In this document: positions 56,593-64,000 of the stretch, piece by piece
Position numbering within the stretch: position 1 is the first letter of the stretch
How the letters are laid out: each line of letters begins with the position of its first letter
Notes under the pieces: generated by a model
Database searches by the model: none
Told to the model about the DNA's origin: nothing
Seen by the model: the letters and a program-made list of their open reading frames with translations, nothing else
Origin: Leptotrichia sp. HSP-342
GTDB lineage: Bacteria; Fusobacteriota; Fusobacteriia; Fusobacteriales; Leptotrichiaceae
NCBI RefSeq assembly: GCF_041199995.1
Contig: NZ_CP165646.1
Location: 1 to 64,000, forward strand
Direction: 5' to 3'
DNA length: 64,000 nt
Made by a program: the position numbers and the translations under genes

Positions 56593-57087
56593 TTAAAATT
56601 CTTGTTTGATTTGTTCAACCCATGCGTCAATTCTTTCATCTGTTAATTCAGATTGATTGACTTCATCTAAAGCAAGTCCTAAAAATTCCTTATTTTTTGC
56701 TGCTCTTGATTCATTGAATTCATATCCTTCAGTCGAAGTTTTCCCAATAATTGTTGCACCAGTTTTTTGGATTTCTTCATCAATGATGGCTATTCCATCC
56801 ATAAACGTATCAGAAAAAGTACCTTGATCACCACTTCCGAAGTATCCTACTTTTTTACCACTGAAGTCTTTGCTTGCTAAGTCATCAACAATTGCTGCCC
56901 AGTCATCTTGCAAGTCTCCAAATCCCCATGTAGAAGTTCCTAAAAGCAATACATCATAATCTTCTAATTTATCCTCATTTCCATCAATATTAAAAACTTC
57001 GGCTCCTTCAATCTTTTCTGCGATTTTGTGAGCAATATCTTCAGTTACTCCTGTTGTTGATCCGAAAAAAATTCCTACTTTTGCCAT
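56593..57087 (-). CDS. Flavodoxin
   Basis: Small FMN electron carrier, 164 residues: phosphate-binding loop FGSTTGVTEDIAHKI (residues ~7-21), the isoalloxazine loops LGTSTWGFGDLQDDW and FGSGDQGTFSDTF. The segment DDWAAIVDDLASKDFSGKKVGYFG is typical of long-chain flavodoxins. It substitutes for ferredoxin, often under iron limitation, and fits the iron importer seen earlier. GGAGGT is five bases before the ATG. Confidence 0.95.
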   Translation of the reverse strand: MAKVGIFFGSTTGVTEDIAHKIAEKIEGAEVFNIDGNEDKLEDYDVLLLGTSTWGFGDLQDDWAAIVDDLASKDFSGKKVGYFGSGDQGTFSDTFMDGIAIIDEEIQKTGATIIGKTSTEGYEFNESRAAKNKEFLGLALDEVNQSELTDERIDAWVEQIKQEF

Positions 57088-57250
57088 TTTAGACCTCCGT
57101 ATTTGTTAGTTTAATTTTAAATATATTTTCATATATTTATCTATTTCTGAATAGTTTTATCCAGACTTTGTATTAAATCAAAGAAATGAAATAAATTGTT
57201 TTGTTTAAAATTTCACTTTAAATTACTTATTAAATTTTTGTATATTAAGA

Positions 57251-57279
57251 AATATACCATATTTTACTTTGATTGTCAA
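57251..57279 (-). promoter_or_regulatory. Predicted flavodoxin promoter
   Basis: Minus strand: perfect TTGACA (57279-57274), 17 bases, TATATT (57256-57251); about 160 bases of leader before the ATG. No Fur-type site was recognised. Confidence 0.65.
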
Positions 57280-57337
57280 ATTTTTTTGATATTTAAATTT
57301 TTACTACTATTTTTTTATAAATTATTATATTTTTTAG

Positions 57338-57886
57338 TTAAATATGCCACATATAATAGTCTTCTTCTGTTTTTGGAATAATTCTTGCTGGAATACCTAC
57401 TGCTACAGCTTCATCAGGAATATCTTTTAAAACAACTGAATTTGCACCAATTCTTACGTTATTTCCGATTACTATGTTTCCAAGCAATTTTGCTCCAGCT
57501 CCTACAGAGACGTTATTTTTGAGTGTAGGATGCCGTTTGACTTTGGATGTACTTACACCACCAAGAGTTACATTGTGATAGATAACGCAATTATCTCCTA
57601 TTTCAGCAGTTTCTCCAATTACAATCCCCATTCCGTGATCAAAAAATATTTTATTTCCTAGCTTTGCGCCAGGATGAATTTCTATTCCTGTAAAAAAACG
57701 AGAAATCTGAGAAATAAGCCTTGCGAAAAGATATAATTTTCGTTTTTGAAAAAAATGGGCAATTTTATGATTAATAACAGCATGTAACGATGGATAAAGA
57801 AAAACTTCTATTTTATATCTTACAGCAGGGTCTTTTTCTGCAATATTATTTATTTCGCTTAGTAACCATTTAAAAATAATAATCAC
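57338..57886 (-). CDS. cysE: Serine O-acetyltransferase
   Basis: Makes O-acetylserine for cysteine synthesis. 182 residues: [37 protein letters not shown], catalytic [30 protein letters not shown], then left-handed beta-helix hexapeptides ([14 protein letters not shown]). It is the short bacterial form. Start uncertain: the only Met-type codon is GTG at 57886, one base after GGAG, too close for a normal site; the ATT at the third codon aligns better with the usual MFKWL start and would be better spaced. cysK lies just upstream on the same strand. Confidence 0.93.
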   Translation of the reverse strand: MIIIFKWLLSEINNIAEKDPAVRYKIEVFLYPSLHAVINHKIAHFFQKRKLYLFARLISQISRFFTGIEIHPGAKLGNKIFFDHGMGIVIGETAEIGDNCVIYHNVTLGGVSTSKVKRHPTLKNNVSVGAGAKLLGNIVIGNNVRIGANSVVLKDIPDEAVAVGIPARIIPKTEEDYYMWHI

Positions 57887-57910
57887 ACTCCTTAAAAGTT
57901 ATATGCTAAG

Positions 57911-57939
57911 ATTATATAATAAAACTATTTTAAAAACAA
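57911..57939 (-). promoter_or_regulatory. Predicted cysE promoter
   Basis: Minus strand: TTGTTT (57939-57934), 17 bases, TATAAT (57916-57911). Confidence 0.6.
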
Positions 57940-58040
57940 CTTTTTATTATATAAATTTCAAAGTATGAAAATAGGCAATTCATCCCATTCATTTATATAG
58001 AGTCAGAGAATCCTTGCCCAAGTTATCTAAGCTATGTTAA

Positions 58041-58958
58041 TTATAAGCTATTTCTGAATGCTTCTATTGATAGATATTTTTCTCCGCCATCAGGTAAAAC
58101 AGCTAATACTTTTTTCCCTTTTCCTAATTTTTTAGCCACTTCATAAGCTGCTGCAATTGCACTTCCAGAAGAAATTCCTACAAATAATCCGTTTTCTTTT
58201 GAAGCTCTTGTTGCAAATTCTATTGCTTGTTCATTAGTTGTTTTTATAATTCCATCTACAAGATTAGCATCATAGTTTCCAGGAATAAATCCTGCACCAA
58301 GCCCTTGTTGGAAGTGTTTCCCAGGTTGTTCTCCTGATAATACGGCAGAAGTTGAAGGTTCAACAGCAAATACTTGTACTCCAGATCTTTCTTCTTTCAA
58401 TCTTTTTCCAACTCCTGACAAAGTTCCAGCAGTTCCAACTCCTGAAACAAAGGCATCAATTTGTGGGAAATCATTCAAAATTTCTTTTGCTGTAGTTTCA
58501 TAGTGTTTTGCAGGATTTGCAGAATTTTCAAATTGTTGAGGAAGGAAATATCCGTTTTCAGATGCTAATCTTTCAGCTTCAGCAATCGCACCTTTCATAC
58601 CTTTTGCCCCTTCAGTTAGAATTAATTCAGCGCCATAAGCCGCCAAAATACTTCTTCTTTCCACACTCATCGAATCTGGCATTATAATTATAACTCTATA
58701 TCCTTTTGCTTTTCCTATTAGTGCCAATGCAATTCCAGTATTTCCTGAAGTAGGCTCAACAATTGTGCCACCTGGCTTTAATTTTCCTTCTTTTTCAGCT
58801 GCTTCTATCATTCCAAGAGCTGCTCTATCCTTTACACTTCCACCAATATTATATTTTTCCAGTTTTACATAAATATCAGCAATATTTTCTTCGTTTAAAA
58901 ATTTTAGTTTCACCACAGGTGTATTTCCAATTAAATCTAAAATATTTTCATAAATCAT
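58041..58958 (-). CDS. cysK: Cysteine synthase (O-acetylserine sulfhydrylase)
   Basis: PLP enzyme joining O-acetylserine and sulfide. The 305 residues show NIGGSVKDRAALGM (PLP lysine), PTSGNTGIALA (substrate loop), VSGVGTAGTLSGVG (phosphate loop) and GLFVGISSGSAIAAA. Length is typical. GGAGGT (58971-58966) spaces correctly to the ATG at 58958 rather than to an upstream in-frame start at 59039. With cysE it forms a cysteine pathway pair, each with its own promoter. Confidence 0.96.
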   Translation of the reverse strand: MIYENILDLIGNTPVVKLKFLNEENIADIYVKLEKYNIGGSVKDRAALGMIEAAEKEGKLKPGGTIVEPTSGNTGIALALIGKAKGYRVIIIMPDSMSVERRSILAAYGAELILTEGAKGMKGAIAEAERLASENGYFLPQQFENSANPAKHYETTAKEILNDFPQIDAFVSGVGTAGTLSGVGKRLKEERSGVQVFAVEPSTSAVLSGEQPGKHFQQGLGAGFIPGNYDANLVDGIIKTTNEQAIEFATRASKENGLFVGISSGSAIAAAYEVAKKLGKGKKVLAVLPDGGEKYLSIEAFRNSL

Positions 58959-59010
58959 TAAAATTACCTCCATATTTAATATATTGTTTTTTAAATTTGT
59001 ATCTACAATT

Positions 59011-59039
59011 ATTATAGCACTAAAATTTATTAAAATCAA
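59011..59039 (-). promoter_or_regulatory. Predicted cysK promoter
   Basis: Minus strand: TTGATT (59039-59034), 17 bases, TGC-TATAAT (59016-59011); an extended -10. Close to consensus. No T-box or riboswitch was recognised in the short leader. Confidence 0.7.
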
Positions 59040-59088
59040 TAGTAAAAATTGAAAATATTTTTAAATTTTGGTTTTTACATGGATTAAA

Positions 59089-60783
59089 TTACAAATTCAT
59101 ATCATCAACACTATCCAAATATTCCTTAATTTTGGGAATTACAGTTGCTAATGTTCCTTCCTCAAATGGATTTTTCAGATTGGCAGATTTCATAAGTTCA
59201 AAGAACGATTTACTTCCTCCAAGTTTACAAAGATTTAAATAATCCTGCCAGGCTTTTTCCCTATCTTCTCTTGATTTTATCCAGAATTGGAAAGCACAGA
59301 CTTGAGCTAAAGTATAGTCGATGTAGTAAAATGGCGAGCTAAAAATATGCCCTTGTCTAAACCAGAAAATTCCATTTTTCAATTCATCGACTTCTCCGTA
59401 ATCTCTAGTTGGCAAATATTTTTTCTCAATTTCAAGCCATTTTTCACGACGTTGTTGTGGCGTAACTTCTGGATTTTCATAAACCCAATGCTGAAATTCA
59501 TCGACTGTTACGCCATAAGGAATGAATAAAAGAGCTTCTGACAAATGAATAAATTTATATTTTTCTGTATCATTTTCAAAGAATAATTTCATCCACGGCC
59601 AAGTCAAAAATTCCATGCTCATCGAATGAATTTCACAAGCTTCGTAAGTTGGCCATAAATATTCAGGCACCTCAAAACCTCGGCTTTGGTAAACTTGAAA
59701 AGCATGCCCTGCTTCGTGCGTCAAAACATCAATATCGTGTGCAGTTCCATTAAAATTGGCAAAAATAAATGGAGCCTTATGTTCTGGAATGTAAGTGCAG
59801 TATCCACCACTCATTTTCCCCTTTTTAGAAAGCAAGTCAAGCAAATTATTTTCAGTCATAAATGTAAAAAACTCATCAGTTTCTTTTGACAGTTCTTTAT
59901 ACATTGTTTTGCCGTGATTTAAAATCCATTCTGGGGAACCATGTGGATCAGCATTTCCAGAATTAAATTTTATAGCCTCATCGTAAAATCTAAGTTTTTC
60001 AACACCAAGCCTTTTTTCCTGCCTTTTACGAAGCTCAGTATGTAGCGGTACAATGTTTTCAAGTACTTGATTTCTGTAACCTTCCACCATTTTTGCATCA
60101 TATTCAAGTCTTGAAAGCTGTTTATATCCAAATTCCACATAATTTTTATATCCCATTTTCTGTGCCATTTTAGTTCTCACTTTTACAAGCGAATCATAAA
60201 TATTGTCAAATTCTTCTTGATTTTCAGCAAAAAATTGAGCCATTTTCTTTGCAGCTTCAATTCTCACGTTTCTGTCCTTAGATTGAGTGTAAGGAACCAT
60301 TTGCGATAAATTAAGCTCTTTTCCGTCAAAATCAATTTTCGCACTGGCAATCAATTTTGAATACTTGCTTGATAATCTATTTTCCTCTTGTGCATCTGGA
60401 ATAATTTCATTCGAGAAAACTTTCAATGTATTTTCCGCTAAGTCAAACAATAATTTTCCATATTTCTCAATAAGCTTATCTTTAAATTTTGAATTAACAA
60501 GCACTCTATAAAAATCATTCGTAAATCCAAATAGAATCGGACTGATTTCATCCATATACTCATTTTCCTTATCATAAAACCCATCATTCGTATCAATGCT
60601 ATGATGAATAGAAACAAGTGTCTGCATAGTTTCGATATGGTTTCTCAACTTTATAATTTTATCAAATGCTTCAATTTGTCCTTCTACATTTTCTGACCTT
60701 TCAAAACTGTCTATTAATTCTGAAAATTGTCCTTTTATTTTTTCCAAGTCCAAATGTTTGTATTTGTAATTGTTGAAATTCAT
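59089..60783 (-). CDS. M3-family oligoendopeptidase (PepF-like)
   Basis: Zinc metallopeptidase degrading short peptides in the cytoplasm. 564 residues with HEAGHAFQ (H-E-x2-H, zinc ligands and catalytic Glu, about residue 350) and the downstream Glu in ACEIHSMSMEFL. No signal peptide. The N-terminal helical lid region fits the M3B oligoendopeptidase group. GAAGGAGAAAATT precedes the ATG. Last gene of the leftward block. Confidence 0.93.
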   Translation of the reverse strand: MNFNNYKYKHLDLEKIKGQFSELIDSFERSENVEGQIEAFDKIIKLRNHIETMQTLVSIHHSIDTNDGFYDKENEYMDEISPILFGFTNDFYRVLVNSKFKDKLIEKYGKLLFDLAENTLKVFSNEIIPDAQEENRLSSKYSKLIASAKIDFDGKELNLSQMVPYTQSKDRNVRIEAAKKMAQFFAENQEEFDNIYDSLVKVRTKMAQKMGYKNYVEFGYKQLSRLEYDAKMVEGYRNQVLENIVPLHTELRKRQEKRLGVEKLRFYDEAIKFNSGNADPHGSPEWILNHGKTMYKELSKETDEFFTFMTENNLLDLLSKKGKMSGGYCTYIPEHKAPFIFANFNGTAHDIDVLTHEAGHAFQVYQSRGFEVPEYLWPTYEACEIHSMSMEFLTWPWMKLFFENDTEKYKFIHLSEALLFIPYGVTVDEFQHWVYENPEVTPQQRREKWLEIEKKYLPTRDYGEVDELKNGIFWFRQGHIFSSPFYYIDYTLAQVCAFQFWIKSREDREKAWQDYLNLCKLGGSKSFFELMKSANLKNPFEEGTLATVIPKIKEYLDSVDDMNL

Positions 60784-60964
60784 AATTTTCTCCTTCTGTA
60801 TTTTTTAATTTTTGTAATTTCAGTATATCAAATTTTGAGCGAAATAACAATTTTGTAATGAAAATTTTTCAAAGATTCAAGCTATAAGACTCAAATTTCA
60901 TAATTATATATTTTTGATAATCTGTTTATAGTAGTTTAAATTTATTTTAAATTTAAATTCATAA

Positions 60965-60982
60965 AAGTTGTATTGCTATACT
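60965..60982 (+). repeat. Left inverted repeat of the recombinase element
   Basis: 18 bp, perfect complement of 62054-62071. Contains TGCTATACT, which may be the recombinase promoter's extended -10 (60977-60982), 45 bases before its ATG. Confidence 0.8.
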
Positions 60983-61027
60983 GTAAAAAATCTTGTTTTT
61001 AATATTTTTAGAAATAGGAGGGACAAA

Positions 61028-62008
61028 ATGAAAATAAAATCAGGATTAATAAAAAAAGAAATGACCATGGCAAGATGTATGGATATTTGGATAGAAAATG
61101 AACATAATTATATAAAAGAATCTACCTATGCTCTGTATTTAACTATTATTGAAAAACATCTGAAAGTTTATTTTAAAAATAGAAAAATAAGTACAATTTC
61201 CAGTAAGGATTTTCAATCCTTTATTTTGGATAAGCTAAATAATGGAAAATTAAATGGAAATGGAGGTTTATCGAGAAAAACAGTAAAGGATATGGTAACA
61301 ATTCTTAATGCAGTTCTTAATTTTGCAAAAAAAAGAAAAATAATAAAAAAGGCAGAATTTGAATATAAAATTCCAAAAGAGAAGAAATCTGAAAAAATGG
61401 AAGTTTTTGATTCTGAGGAAAGAATAAAAATTTTTGAATATGTAAAAAATAATATGAATTGCCGTACAGTTGGCATACTTCTCTGTCTATGTACAGGGCT
61501 TAGGATTGGTGAAATATGTGCATTACGGTGGAAGGAGATAGATATGGCAAGAGGTATTATTAGTATAAATCATACAATACAGAGAATATATTCAAGTACT
61601 ACTCAAAAAAGTAAAGTAATAATTTCTGAACCCAAAACACAAAGTTCTAAACGAAAAATCCCAATAGCAAGGGAACTGCTTCTTGTTCTGGAAAAATTCA
61701 AGTCAGAAGATAAATATTACGTCATTTCAGGAACTGAGAAATATATCGAGCCTCGAACATATAGAAAATTTTTCAAAAAAATGTTAGAGTTTTTAGAGAT
61801 AAGAAAATTAAAATTTCATTCGTTGAGGCATACTTTTGCCACTCAGGCAATAGAACTTGGAATAGATTATAAAACGGTATCTGAAATATTAGGACATTCA
61901 GCTGTCAGCATAACGTTAAACCTCTATGTTCCTCCAGAACTTGACCATAAGAAAAAATGTATGAACATAATTTTTAACAATATGACACAAAAATATACAG
62001 AAAATTAA
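61028..62008 (+). CDS. Tyrosine recombinase / integrase
   Basis: 326 residues: a helical core-binding domain (MARCMDIWIENEHNYIKESTYALY...) and a catalytic domain with all active-site residues: Arg in TGLRIGEICALRW, HSLRHTFATQA (His-x2-Arg), LGHSAVSITLNLY (His and nucleophile Tyr). It resembles phage and Tn916-type integrases, but no other phage or conjugative gene is adjacent. AGGAGGGAC precedes the ATG at 61028; an upstream TTG reading at 60968 runs through the repeat and is not used. The two flanking inverted repeats are its presumed substrate. Confidence 0.93.
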   Translation: MKIKSGLIKKEMTMARCMDIWIENEHNYIKESTYALYLTIIEKHLKVYFKNRKISTISSKDFQSFILDKLNNGKLNGNGGLSRKTVKDMVTILNAVLNFAKKRKIIKKAEFEYKIPKEKKSEKMEVFDSEERIKIFEYVKNNMNCRTVGILLCLCTGLRIGEICALRWKEIDMARGIISINHTIQRIYSSTTQKSKVIISEPKTQSSKRKIPIARELLLVLEKFKSEDKYYVISGTEKYIEPRTYRKFFKKMLEFLEIRKLKFHSLRHTFATQAIELGIDYKTVSEILGHSAVSITLNLYVPPELDHKKKCMNIIFNNMTQKYTEN

Positions 62009-62053
62009 AAAAAAGTATAATTCTAAAAAAATGAAAAAATTAAGATTACAGTA

Positions 62054-62071
62054 AGTATAGCAATACAACTT
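62054..62071 (-). repeat. Right inverted repeat of the recombinase element
   Basis: 18 bp, perfect complement of 60965-60982. A partial third site, TGCTATACTTA at 62155-62165, matches 11 bases in the orientation of the left repeat and overlaps the promoter of the next gene. Confidence 0.8.
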
Positions 62072-62133
62072 AATAAAAATTAAATCACTCTTAGATTCGG
62101 CTTCTTTTATGGATTTTTATATGAAATACTATC

Positions 62134-62162
62134 TTGAATTTACTACTAAAATGTGCTATACT
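62134..62162 (+). promoter_or_regulatory. Predicted promoter of the surface-polysaccharide locus
   Basis: TTGAAT (62134-62139), 17 bases, TGC-TATACT (62157-62162). It lies outside the inverted repeats, about 130 bases before the sugar-transferase ATG. The stretch 62170-62290 is AT-rich with no further recognisable site. Confidence 0.55.
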
Positions 62163-62294
62163 TAACAACGTAATTATTGTTAAAAAGAAATATGTTTGTC
62201 AATTTTAATAAAAAATTAAATATTTGATAGTTTAATAACTAAATTATACTTAATAAAATAAATGAATTACTTATTTAAGTGAGGATGAATACTT

Positions 62295-63590
62295 ATGAAA
62301 ATAAATAAGGATATTTATATACGAGTATTATATATATTTATTCTGTATATACTTTATAGTCTTTTACTAGATAAGTATGACTACATAGTAAAATACTTAA
62401 CCAATTTTTTGTTTATTATATATATATTTACAAAATTTATATTTGGGCAGTTAGATTTTTATGCAGAACGTTTTAGGTTAAAGGATGTTTTCATAAATCT
62501 TGGGATTAATATTGTCTTTTCAGCAACTCTATATGCTTTTTGGAAACGTTTTGATATTTTCAATATGTTTGCAATGTTGTTTTTATTTCAAGTAATCTTT
62601 AGAAGAATAGTGTGTTCAATTTATATGAAAAAGAAGAATGTGCTTATATTTGGTTCAAATCATATAGAAAATAACATTCAACATGATATTATAAAATCTC
62701 TTGACTATAACTATGTTGGATATGTTTCTGACAATAAGAACAAGGGAACAGAATATCTTATTGGAAGTTATGGTGAGCTGGAAGAAATTATACATCAAAA
62801 AAAGATTGATATTCTTATAATTGTAAAAGATATAAAAAGTCCAGACTTTAAAAGATATATGAAACGGATTTTCGATTTAAAGATAAATGGACTTAAAATA
62901 ATGAATTATGAAGAATTTAATGAGGATATCCAAAAAAAGATTGATGTAAATAAAATAAATGAGGAATGGCTTCTCCAGTCAAATGGATTTGATATTTTGA
63001 ATAACGAGATGCAAAGGAATATAAAACGAGGAATGGATTTAATGCTTGCATTAATACTGATGGTCATTCTTTCTCCTTTTGCATTAATAGTTTCAATAAT
63101 TATTAAACTGGAATCAAGGGGTCCTGTTATATTCAAGCAGACGCGTATAGGCGAAAATATGCGTCCTTTCAAGGTGTACAAGTTTCGAAGTATGAGGCTT
63201 CATGATCCGGATAAATATTCGAAATACACTCTAGATAATGATAGCAGAGTTACCAAGTTTGGTAAATTTATAAGAAAAACAAGAATCGATGAACTTCCAC
63301 AACTTTGGAACATACTGAAAGGTACTATGAGCTTCGTTGGACCACGCCCTGAGTGGGATATTCTTGCAAAAGACTATGCAAGACAAATCAATTATTATAA
63401 TCTCAGGCATCTTATAAAGCCTGGAATAACAGGTTGGGCTCAAGTGATGTTTCCATATGGAGAAAGTTTAGAGGATGCAAAAAAAAAACTTGAATATGAT
63501 TTGTATTATTTGAAACATCAGGATTTCATATTTGATGTTCTTATTGTCGCAAAGACAGCAAAAGCTGTTTTTTTTGGAAAAGGAAAATAA
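62295..63590 (+). CDS. Polyprenyl-phosphate sugar-1-phosphate transferase (WcaJ/WbaP-type)
   Basis: Starts a surface polysaccharide by placing a sugar-1-phosphate on undecaprenyl phosphate. 431 residues: four N-terminal helices, a nucleotide-binding-like middle domain (KNVLIFGSNHIENNIQ), a re-entrant membrane segment, and the catalytic end RGPVIFKQTRIGENMRPFKVYKFRSM, TRIDELPQLWNILKGTMSFVGPRPE and KPGITGWAQV. GTGAGGA precedes the ATG by nine bases. First gene of a locus that continues with rfbA, so a capsule or O-antigen cluster probably extends beyond the window. Confidence 0.93.
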   Translation: MKINKDIYIRVLYIFILYILYSLLLDKYDYIVKYLTNFLFIIYIFTKFIFGQLDFYAERFRLKDVFINLGINIVFSATLYAFWKRFDIFNMFAMLFLFQVIFRRIVCSIYMKKKNVLIFGSNHIENNIQHDIIKSLDYNYVGYVSDNKNKGTEYLIGSYGELEEIIHQKKIDILIIVKDIKSPDFKRYMKRIFDLKINGLKIMNYEEFNEDIQKKIDVNKINEEWLLQSNGFDILNNEMQRNIKRGMDLMLALILMVILSPFALIVSIIIKLESRGPVIFKQTRIGENMRPFKVYKFRSMRLHDPDKYSKYTLDNDSRVTKFGKFIRKTRIDELPQLWNILKGTMSFVGPRPEWDILAKDYARQINYYNLRHLIKPGITGWAQVMFPYGESLEDAKKKLEYDLYYLKHQDFIFDVLIVAKTAKAVFFGKGK

Positions 63591-63611
63591 AATAATTTTA
63601 GGAGGATTCCC

Positions 63612-64000
63612 ATGAAAGGAATTATTTTAGCAGGAGGAAGTGGAACAAGATTATATCCTCTGACAAAATCAATATCAAAGCAGATTATGCCGATTTATGA
63701 TAAACCGATGATTTATTATCCGTTATCTGTACTTATGCTTGCAAACATAAAAAATATTTTAATTATTTCTACACCAAGGGATTTGCCCGTATTTGAAGAG
63801 CTACTTGGAGATGGAAGTGATATTGGAATTCATTTGGAATATAAGGTTCAGGAAAATCCCAATGGACTTGCAGAAGCATTTTTGATTGGTGAAGAATTTA
63901 TCAGTAACGATAATGTTGTATTAATTTTAGGTGATAACATATTTTATGGAAGTGGGTTTACAGGACTTGTTGAAGAAGCCTCAAAATTAAATGAAGGAGC
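63612..64000 (+). CDS. rfbA: Glucose-1-phosphate thymidylyltransferase (partial, runs off window)
   Basis: The first 129 codons are present. The start [18 protein letters not shown] (nucleotide-binding GGSGTRL), [32 protein letters not shown] and LGDNIFYG (metal Asp) are diagnostic of RmlA/RfbA, which makes dTDP-glucose, the first step to dTDP-rhamnose. AGGAGG lies before the ATG. The gene is cut by the window edge; about 160 codons should follow. Confidence 0.93.
   Translation, partial: MKGIILAGGSGTRLYPLTKSISKQIMPIYDKPMIYYPLSVLMLANIKNILIISTPRDLPVFEELLGDGSDIGIHLEYKVQENPNGLAEAFLIGEEFISNDNVVLILGDNIFYGSGFTGLVEEASKLNEG

Larger units (their letters stand above)
60965..62071. mobile_element. Candidate self-inverting DNA element: recombinase gene between 18-bp inverted repeats
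   Basis: Perfect 18-bp inverted repeats, AAGTTGTATTGCTATACT (60965-60982) and its complement (62054-62071), enclose only one gene, a tyrosine recombinase. Each repeat has inner dyad arms GTAT/ATAC around an asymmetric TGCT, the layout expected of a tyrosine-recombinase crossover site. Similarity runs a few bases further inward with a 4-base offset. No flanking target duplication is visible, so simple transposon ends are less likely. The repeats also contain an extended -10 (TGCTATACT) pointing inward. A polysaccharide locus starts 220 bases to the right. Confidence 0.65.

Noticed and set aside
58959..59088. T-box or SAM riboswitch ahead of cysK
   Set aside because: The leader after the promoter is only ~50 bases and shows no T-box or S-box motif.
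61028..62008. Integrase as part of a prophage or conjugative element
   Set aside because: No tRNA site, phage or transfer genes on either side; flanking inverted rather than direct repeats.
1..64000. tRNA, rRNA or CRISPR arrays
   Set aside because: No tRNA T-arm pattern in any gap, no rRNA-like sequence, and no regularly spaced direct repeats.

Overview
The window looks like the start of a circular chromosome of a strongly AT-rich, Gram-negative-type fermenter in the Fusobacteriota, most likely Leptotrichia or a close relative. Base 1 is the dnaA start codon, and a DnaA-box-rich origin follows it. SpoVG, RqcP and YaaA, usually seen in Firmicutes, sit beside a lipopolysaccharide-type glycosyltransferase cluster with heptosyltransferase-family (GT9) enzymes, an MsbA-like flippase and WaaP/WaaY-like kinases. 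A split Na+-pumping oxaloacetate decarboxylase fits an anaerobic sugar/PEP fermenter. The genus is inferred from the overall gene mix, not from a marker comparison.

Layout. Positions 1-8.5 kb hold dnaA, oriC, yaaA, an inserted AAA-ATPase/nuclease gene, recF, a DciA-type helicase-loader candidate, a TPR protein and an LPS-kinase-like protein. dnaN is not next to dnaA. Positions 9.3-16 kb hold mnmG, then an EamA transporter followed by a complete siderophore ABC importer (two permeases, ATPase, lipoprotein). Positions 16.3-26.6 kb hold a MATE exporter, pckA with a possible small RNA upstream, a five-gene oxaloacetate decarboxylase operon, biotin ligase to charge its carrier, an orphan PhnD-like lipoprotein, rqcP and spoVG. 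All of these genes run rightward, away from the origin.

From 26.7 to 60.8 kb almost everything runs leftward, against the expected fork: membrane proteins, a secreted esterase, mfd, a lone RnfD-like protein, a low-complexity secreted protein, an MsbA-type exporter, a polysaccharide deacetylase, an eight-gene glycosyltransferase/ligase cluster (37.8-47.1 kb), gyrA, gyrB, an ABC-2 pair, pth, flavodoxin, cysE, cysK and an M3 oligopeptidase. The only rightward gene here is a small kinase at 47.4 kb. After 61 kb orientation returns to rightward: a tyrosine recombinase boxed by perfect inverted repeats, then the start of a surface-polysaccharide locus (polyprenyl-phosphate sugar transferase, rfbA running off the end).

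Most notable observations: (1) an 18-bp perfect inverted repeat flanks the lone tyrosine recombinase immediately upstream of a polysaccharide locus, a candidate self-inverting switch; (2) three intergenic copies (8.7, 23.8 and 51.6 kb) of a hairpin-rich element keep their loops and joints while their stems change in compensating fashion, which suggests a structured RNA family or hairpin-ended repeat; (3) a promoter-plus-terminator unit of about 260 nt without a gene lies upstream of pckA, and its 5' end could compete for the terminator stem. No tRNA, rRNA or CRISPR array was seen.
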